Below are positions 52,701-61,700 of a stretch of 64,000 nt of DNA, one piece after another; the stretch's first letter is position 1; each line of letters starts with the position of its first letter. A model generated the notes under the pieces. That model ran no database searches and was not told the DNA's origin. It was given only the letters and a program-made list of their open reading frames with translations. Origin of the DNA: Centropus unirufus (Eukaryota > Chordata > Aves > Cuculiformes > Centropidae). Made by a program: the position numbers and the translations under genes. Location: NCBI GenBank assembly GCA_013397695.1, contig VYZI01000058.1, positions 2,487,867 through 2,551,866 on the forward strand, written 5' to 3'.

Positions 52701-55700
52701 AAACTGCTCCCCCGCAGTCCCTTCCTGTCTGCCCCTAAGGGCTCAATTGCTCCCACCTCCCTCCTCATCTCTTCCTCTGCTGCCTTTGTGGGGCAGTTAT
52801 TTCTTCCCACATGTGCCTGTCCTCCACCCCTTCCCTTAGCTGTATGCATCTTGAGATTAAATTAACACGGTAGAACAGTGATGGCAGTGATTACAGGCAG
52901 TGTCCATAACTCAAAATGCAGGCACTGTCTTTATTCACAGCTGACCAAGCTCTTCTACCACCACCCTACAAATGAAGCAATTCTGCTTTTTCGAACAAAC
53001 TGAAATGCTTCCTGAAAAAGTACAAACTCTCTGTGGAGGCTGGGTGTAAAAATCAAAGATACTGTATCTGTGTTGTTAACGTTGCCTTTCACCACTTGGT
53101 GCAGGAAGAAATAGAATCACAGACCTGACGCAATCAGCAACCTGCCAGATACTATAGCCTTTCCACTGGTAAGGGCAAAGCAAAACAAAGTAAAGCAAGC
53201 TCCCCTCTTTTTGAATAAGAAACACCACCACAAAATGTCTTACTTCACTTAAGAGTAAAGCAAGCTAGACATTATCAAGAAATAAGCATGCCTACTGGCT
53301 TACATCACCACAGTTTGGCCCTAAATGTTCAACAAGAAAGTGCTTTGTTATAGTTGTAAAACACTTCTAGGATTTTACACCTAAACCTCAAATCACCATA
53401 ACAGTCAGATACATAGATCAAAGAAAAAAAAAAATCCACACAAATTGCTAGTGGCAAAATAAAGCAGATCAGAAAAATTATGAGTCATCTTTACTGATCC
53501 CATATGATTTCTCTCTGCCTTCACCCTCTCACATTTGCACCAGTCTTCATTTTATCAGAGAATTATTCACAGGAATACATGTACAAGTAGCACTGGGGTA
53601 AAAATTCTTACCATCAAATCCTGGAAATTAAGAAAACATCAGATAAGAAGGTAAAGTGTCAGAAGTGCTATTCGATTGACATGACTTTATAGGCAAGAAG
53701 GGTAGGACAACAGTACTGTTCTGAAAACAAGAAATGCTGTGTAACCACAAAAGAGAACTAAAGCCTTGGAAAAAGCTGTGACAACGTGAACAAGAAAAGC
53801 CCACTGTGCAACCTAGACAGTCATTGTGTGACTCAGAAAATGGCTAACTCCCTCCTTCATATTTTTTAAAACTACATACATGTGTGCTTACAGACTGATA
53901 AGTTTGGAGATACTAGATAAATATGTATATAATACACACAAGCATCATCTATTAACACCTAGATAATGAAAAAATTCAGGTAGTCCCATAGATTCTGGCC
54001 AGGAAAGAAAAGACATCAGAAAAAAAGCCTTTTCTGGATGTTACAGCAGTGGCTCCACATTGTAGCAGGCAATAAGCACTGCTCTAAGCCTTTCACCAGA
54101 GTAGGATCCTGACTTAACTGTCTGACACCAACACAACTTATCCCTTGTGATGAGAAGGCCAGACACACTTGGTCAGCTGACTTCCCATGCCCAACTTCTC
54201 TCTGCACTAACCACTCGATGAAACCAAGCCACAGTCTCACACTGGCAAATGTCCTCCCTCCCCTGCTCTTTTCCCTTTTCCTTCCTACACTAACTCATGA
54301 CTGAGATGGAAAATCATCTTACCACACACATCATAATCAAGCTTTGCAACACTAAATTAGCAAGAGGCTCAAGAAGATGATTATTACCATATGGAATACC
54401 CTATGCGCACCAGGTGTACAATGCAAAGATGACCACAGTTCCCAAATGTTTCAACATATACTAAAGGGGCTTAGAGAGAAAAAGACATCCTGATCAGCTG
54501 AGTGAAATCTGAGCTGTGCTGTCAGAAGCACATTTATCACAATGGGAAATTATATCAAAGCAAAAGGAGTACAATAATAATTAGCTCTTTCAACAAAAAG
54601 GCGTAACAGACATTGGATAAATGCAAAGAAGCAGCTAAAGTTTCAGGGATACCTTCTCAAAGACCATAAATTCATATTTGCACATCTGCACTTCTGAAGC
54701 GCAAGAAGCAAGGGAGAAACATGTTTGCATTACCCCATAAGGCAGCACACAGTATCTCAGAATTGAACCTCTTCTTGTATTTGCGAATCTCTGGAGTGTC
54801 ACTCTGTGGCCGCGTATTTGTGGGATTCACATTGACAACAGATCCTTTCCGTGTAGGGTCTTGCCTTATTGCCTCTGATCTCATTGCTTCACTAGAAAAT
54901 CCTACTGAAAAAAAGAAAAGTAAAATGCATGTAATAAACTTCAAGTGCTAAATTTGGGCCATATATTCACTTACACAAAACAACCCAAATCAGTAACTCA
55001 GAATATCGAGCAAGTCTTTCTTTTTGTAAGAAATGTAAATGGAAAAAGAAATAAACTATGCACTCCATTGCAAATGAAACAAAAAGCATGATGGTAACAT
55101 TCATAAGTACTTTAAAGAACCACTGAAATCATTGACCCCTTTTTCAGTTGTCGTCTTCAGCTGCTTTACTTACCCACAGAAGTCACAGTTGTCCCACTAG
55201 ATGGAGAAATCTGTAGTAATCTGGGGTCTATAAAAGGTGTAAAGGAGGAGGAAGATTTGTGTTTCTGGAGTGTGTTACTAGCGGACTGAGTCTGCAATGT
55301 AAATTTCAACTTTATTAATATTAATGACAATAAAAGCATGGATAACAACAACCAACATTTTTACGTCACTACAGAATTGTGCTACAGAGCCTCCCCAAGC
55401 TTTTACACTTCCTCTATAGATACAGAATGCACCGCAGGCACCACACCTAAACTATATACACATGCACACTGCACGTGTTACAGCAAAATGCGATTAGATA
55501 AATCATCATCCCTGACACCTCAGCTGCTAGCAAAGACTTTTAGGACTGGCCACCACAATCAGGCACGAAGCGAGGGACTGTCTCTTTTTTTTTTTTTTTC
55601 AGTATCTGCTTAAATGTTCATACACTATCTTATCTGCAAGCTGTCCACTACCTACAACATGAAGTTCATGTATTTATGAAACATCTCCTAAAGTGAGCTC

Positions 55701-58700
55701 ATTTAGTAAGTTATGAAGTTTGATCTCTCGGCTTGTGCCACAAAATTAGAACCATCTGGGATCAAGAGCTTGACTATACAGTGGATTATGTTTCAGTGTC
55801 CACTACTGTTCATTCTCCCTATTTTGTTTAACCTGAGCCTCTTGCCAGAAAGCTGCAGCAGGTTCTTCCACCTTTATTTGACAAAGCAACATATTAAACC
55901 TGTATCGAACAAAGGGGCTCATTAGTGTGGAAGGTGTAGCAAACGATGATATGAAGCTATGAATATGTAGTGCATAAAATCACTGGTGCTTGCTGAGTTA
56001 TGTTATCTAAACATGAAAAAAACATGAAGAAAGGAAGAAGACAAGTGAAATGATGAACTGGAAGAAGTGGAAATGAAATGACTTAAAAATCCCTGCCAGT
56101 TTAGTATTGTAGTGACAACATTGCATACTGAGGCAGAACGGGACAAGTGTTATAAAAAGAAGTATATCTATAAAAGGTGTGCATGCGGCTAAGTTATGCC
56201 AAGCAATACTGGGGTTTTTCTCAGCCTTATGGAAATGTAGTTAAAGACACTTCTTTATCATCAACTCATCTTCAGTCTCTGATCTTTCTAAGCCTCTACT
56301 GTCTGCACAAAAACTAGCAATGGGTTTTAGGAATCCACTACTCCCCTGAACAGTTCAGTACTGAAAGGCTCCTTGATCAGCCACTGCCACAACCTCCACT
56401 TGCCAAGCTGAGTTAACTGAGCCCTGCTTATTTATTGCTGAGATCAAAGCAGTGAGCAAGCGTATCTCTGGATCTATAATCTACAAGACTGTGCTCTTAG
56501 AAAGATCAAAGAGCAATGAAGCATAGGTGGAAATTAAGTACTACGCTAACCAAATGTCCAGGAGGAAACCCTCCCACCCGCCCTCCTGCTACATGGTTCA
56601 GAAGCATTTTTGATCCTGTGGTAAAGACATGTGCTGCCACCAGCATACCCAGCTCACTGCAATTTCTCCTCCCCATCACAGCACTCCATGGCAGGACAGC
56701 TCTACCCTGAGAAGCAGCAGCATCTTTCACTAAGTTGTACTCTCCCTATGCCACTCCTGCTTGCATATAGAGAGAGGCTCTCCCTGACAGCCAGGCTGAC
56801 CACCCAGCCAGGAGCGGGGTCACCACCCCAGCACTAATAAAGGATGAATGACGCCTTTCATTCACACGTGTGCACCTCTTCTACAGCGAGGGCTTACACA
56901 CATGTAAAGGATCGGCCTTGCCCACTAGCACTTGGTGAGGAAGGGGAGGCACCATCCCAGAACCAGCCCAGGACAGCAGGAGTGAGCTTCCCCTACAGCA
57001 AAGCATTGCTTCTCCACCTGGACACACACAGTGCTGGTGAACAGTCTTCTTTACACAGCTGCTTATCAGAGTATACACATATTGGGAAACCGGCCCCCCC
57101 AAATTTCCCCCCATTCATTATTCCAAAAGAACAATACCCCAGGCTTTTACAACCCTCCCAGGCAACACCTGATCTGTTCGCCCAGCCTGTGTGGCAAGCT
57201 TTAAAGAGCAAACTCCCTCCATGGCCGCTTCCTCTCCCAAAGGGTGTTTCCACAAGCAGTTTCTTATATGCGCAGAGTTGCTCGCCCAGCCTTTACTGAC
57301 AAAGTCAAAATTAACCACTGATTGTTAAGAGGCACACTGCTTGCAATTAGCCTGCCCCCAGAATAAAATAGGACCTTCAAAAGAGTATTGGCTTGAAAAT
57401 ACAGCAGTCAAGTTTAGTTCAAAAAGAATGCCATGCAATTAATGACTCACTAAGAGGAAGCAAAAATAGTAAACTGGCAAGTTTGGCGTGGGACTGCTCT
57501 AGAGTTAAAGGGCTTCTTACACAGAACTGAAATGTGTTATTTGGGGAGGTGGGAATAAAGGTGACAGAAAAAAAAAAAAGCAGGGGAGATTGGCTGGAGC
57601 TCCTTTGCAAACTAGCTACTCGGCAATGCTGCTATGACCCTACTAAAGCAGCCAGCTGTGGTGAAAGACATACCTCATTAGTAGTTAGCTTGTCCTGGGG
57701 TGTCTGTGGGGACATGGTGGGTGTCGGCTGGCTGGAGGATGGGGAGGAGGAGGTGGAGGAAGTGGAGGAGGAATGGCTTTGCTGTAAGAGATCTGGCAAG
57801 AGGTGAATGCGACCGGCAAAGCCATTGCTCTCATGATGGCTGGCACGCTTTTTGTCAACTGTACTCTGCAGAAAAAACAGGCACACTTGTCTTGCTCAAG
57901 TGCTGCTTAAAGGTCTATATCCCTAACAACCTCTCACCTTCTCTCCCTCACTCTCTTCCTATCTTTTAATATTTATTTATTTACACTTTTTTTTAAATAA
58001 GCTGATAATCCATTCCTTGATGCGTGGATGGGAAGGGAAAGTGGGCAGAACTACTAGAATGCAGCCAATTCCCACCTCTTCTGGCAGGAAAAAGCTTAGT
58101 TCATGTGGTTGACTTGCACAGTCAGTTCCACTAATTAACTAACTGCACTGGTAAGTCTTCCACCACAATGAGGACAAGCATATTTTGGGGGTGGGAGGAT
58201 TTCTTCTTCTATGATTTTGTTTAAAGCTAACTTAAATTCTACACAGTTACAAACCTGGCCTGTCTGGTGAATGCCTTCAGCTATTTAAAACAATAAGCAT
58301 GAAATCTTAATTTTCAAACCAAAGGGCTCAATTAAGAAGCTGACATTCAGTTGTGGAATTCAGAAATGCGATTACCGAGGAAACTCCTATAAGCTAGCAC
58401 GCTCATTAACACAAGAGCTCATTTAAAAGCAAGGAATCATTATCTTTCAGAGGCACAAGAATGCAATATTTTCCAGAATCAAAGGCAACAACACAGTGCT
58501 ATAGCTCTGTCCACACTCTGTCTCACCATCTATTTTCCTTCTCCATTCTCCCACACTAACTGTTATATGAATCCGTATGTACATGTGTACGTGCGTGTGT
58601 TACCTGGGTGGTCTCTATGCCCTCAATTACAGGTTCAAAACAACTTCTAAAAACTCTGAATGCTCTCCCCACCCCAGCCTCCTTCCCAACCCCACTCCCA

Positions 58701-61700
58701 AGAGCAATATTTGGTTCTACGGTAAAACTAAGCTAAATTCTTGCTCCGGGTACTTGCTCCAAACACCTGAAGCTTTTCTACCCTTCTCTGCCACAGACTT
58801 TCAGGTATTTTCTGCATGGTGTTGCCATGGGTGTCACTGAAAAGCATGCAAAATAGTAGCAAGGGGTGAAGAGCTACTCTTCTCTTTGCATGCATCAAAC
58901 ATCTTGCTCATCTGAAATTCACTAGAGCTGTGTCTTGATAATACGAACAACAAATATAATGTAGAAACAGCATGGGTGAATGAGCGAGTGGGTTAATGAG
59001 CACAGAAAAGGTGCAGGACTGCACAGGGAAGGAAAAGAAATACCTGTCGGACAATTAAGGTGCCCTCCTTAGAAGGAGTCAAGGCAGGTTCACTCTCCAC
59101 ATCGTCATGGACGATCATGGTTTTCACTGACTCTGTTTCACCATTGCTCAAGTTCAACGTTGACCTATTTGCCAGACAAGAAACAACTAGGATGAGACAG
59201 TAGCAATAGTGCCCTACCTTTCACTGTCCCACACCAAGACTCGGTGGACATTGATTTATATTATGACCAGAGTGGAATATTTACATAACCTGCACAGAAA
59301 ACCTTCTCTATAAAAACAAGTCAGGAGTTAAATGCTGCTTCTTGTTGCATAACTGATCAAAGAAAGAAGAGAAGAAGGATACAATTTATAGAAGCACAAT
59401 CCAGCCTACTTTAAAGCAGACCAATAGCACTTTCTTGAGGGGCTGAGAAATTGATTCTCCATTTGCAGAGATGGCAGAAGAGAATTATCTGCTAACTTAG
59501 CTAGATTTTGAAAAGGTTGCTCTCCCCGTTTGAAAGTCTGAACAGACAAGGCTGCTACATCTTGCTCATAGATTGTTGTAAGCTGAAAGTAGTAACATAC
59601 AAGCCGAAATATTCAACATCTTTCAGCCCTCTAAGAGTAAAACAGAAGCAAAATATAAGAACTAACACTGCTCGGACATCATCTGGTCCAGAAGTAGATT
59701 CATCTGCTCCTTCTTGTTCCATATCATCATCTTCCTCATCTGTCGTCCCTGACTCTTCACTTGAGGATGAATAATCTGTCACTTTGTGTGGAGGTCGTAC
59801 ATCCTCTACTGCTCGCAATTCCTTTGCCAATGCAGTCAAATCCTGATAGGAAAGCAAGGAAAAGAATTGATGTTGCATGGAAGAGAGGAGAAGAGTTTGC
59901 AAGACAACCTCATCAGATTAGTGCCAGAATTTGCTCACTTGTCCACTGCCATGCTTCTATAGACCCAGCAACGCTCTTTCCTTTGATTTATTCATACCTG
60001 AGTTACCAAAACTCACTTTCTCACAAATTAAAGCACTGAAAGAGTCAACCTAACAAGGCCATGCCACATTATAGAAACACACTTATACTCTGAATCCAAA
60101 TTATACTTATTATGACTTCAGTTTATCCCATTATGCCATCTGAAGGATGTATATAGGCACACAGAACCAATCTCACACAGTAGTTGACTGTCACAGTTCA
60201 TTTTCCTAAATGAATAGCATCCATTCAAGAAACTGTGGGCAGCAACGTAGCAGAAAGATCTTAAGACTCATTGGGACATCGAAGGCATAGCATATTTTGC
60301 CAGTCAAAGGCAGCTGATATTCTTAAAACCTTTTAATCCCTTTCCAGTTTCATGTATCCATGCTAAGGAGTTCACCTGGGAAGTCAGATTGATTAGCACT
60401 GGCACAGCTGCACATGACTGTCAAGCAGTACGGGACAGAAGCTGCTTTTCTGTCTGAAACTTGTAGTATGGACAAATCAGGTTTGCAGTCAGCACCATCT
60501 GCTCTCCATTGTGAAGCTATGCATTATTTAGCTGAATACAGATTATGGCAAATACTTCACATGCTATATTAATAGAAGTGAAGAAACAACCTCTATATTT
60601 CTTTAAGAAAGGGTCTTGACCGATTCAGGTGCTAGTGTGGTATAATGGCAAGAGAAAAGTTTAGAGCAAAGTTGGAAATGCTGTAAAAACCCGCTGTGAT
60701 CCCCCAGATACAAGTGAACATGGAGTTGTAAACAACTATAACAGCAGTCAGATAAAGAAAACATCCGAAAGGTCTTACCACTTCTCCCTGCACCATTCAG
60801 CCCAGCAACGCGACATTCAGGTGAAATGCATTGGTCCAGCCCCAGGAAGGAAGCACAGGATTGAAAGAGAAAGGCAAAGGTTAGGAAGGAAGAAAAATCA
60901 GAGAGCAGAATCCAATTCCAGAAGCAGAGCAAATTCCAATGTTCAACGTATTGTGATGTGCACAAGAAATTGCAGAATCCAGGACATGCTGCTATGCCCA
61001 CAGATACAAACCAAGTCAGGCTGAAGGTTACCCCCAGTAGCACCATGAATGGAAGCTCACACCACTTTTTATGGGCCTACCTGAAAGAAAAGGGGGAACA
61101 AGGGAATGTGGATGCAACTTACAGCAGGCTTGATAGGTCTGAAGACTTCCTTTTTCTCTTCAGGCTTTTTAGGTGCACTTTCATGACGCTGTGATGGTGA
61201 ACCCTCTGACTTGGATGACGCTACATATGTCAAGACCCCCAAAAGAACAGAGAACAAAACAGACTTAGCAGGGAGCTAAAATACGTTTTCTGACCTCACT
61301 TTGGAAAGAGGAAGAGTGGCAAGAAGGATATCAGACAGTGTCTGACAGCAAGATGCTAAATTTCACTGATTCACTATTACATTGCCCCTGAAGGACTATG
61401 CAAAAAACAGTACAAGCTGTGATCCATACAGCTGACCTATGACTGAGGCCAAACTAAATAGTCACACACTTGTAAATCAAAGAGGGTAACTCCAGTGTGG
61501 CCACAAGCTGGAAAATGTGCATCCGTATGGAACACACCCCAGCTGAGACCTATCCATAGCAGTCCGCATCCCTTCAGCAGCCACCAATGTGATAGAAGGC
61601 AAGCACCAAAAGGTGCCCTTACACATAGCAGGAGGGGAGCTATGAGAGCATGGAGGCTGAGCCATTTACACATGGGAAAACGCAGCAGAGACTGAACATG

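Noticed and set aside
52011..52738. Long frames on both strands in a MAP4K4 intron
   Set aside because: Low stop density from local composition; no splice sites in phase with neighbouring exons and no known motif.
56844..57299. 151-codon plus-strand frame
   Set aside because: Intronic, antisense to MAP4K4, with competing frames on the other strand and no recognisable product.
60603..61046. 147-codon minus-strand frame in a MAP4K4 intron
   Set aside because: It runs across the real microexon and its splice sites. Only the nine bases of the microexon are supported; the rest has no family resemblance.
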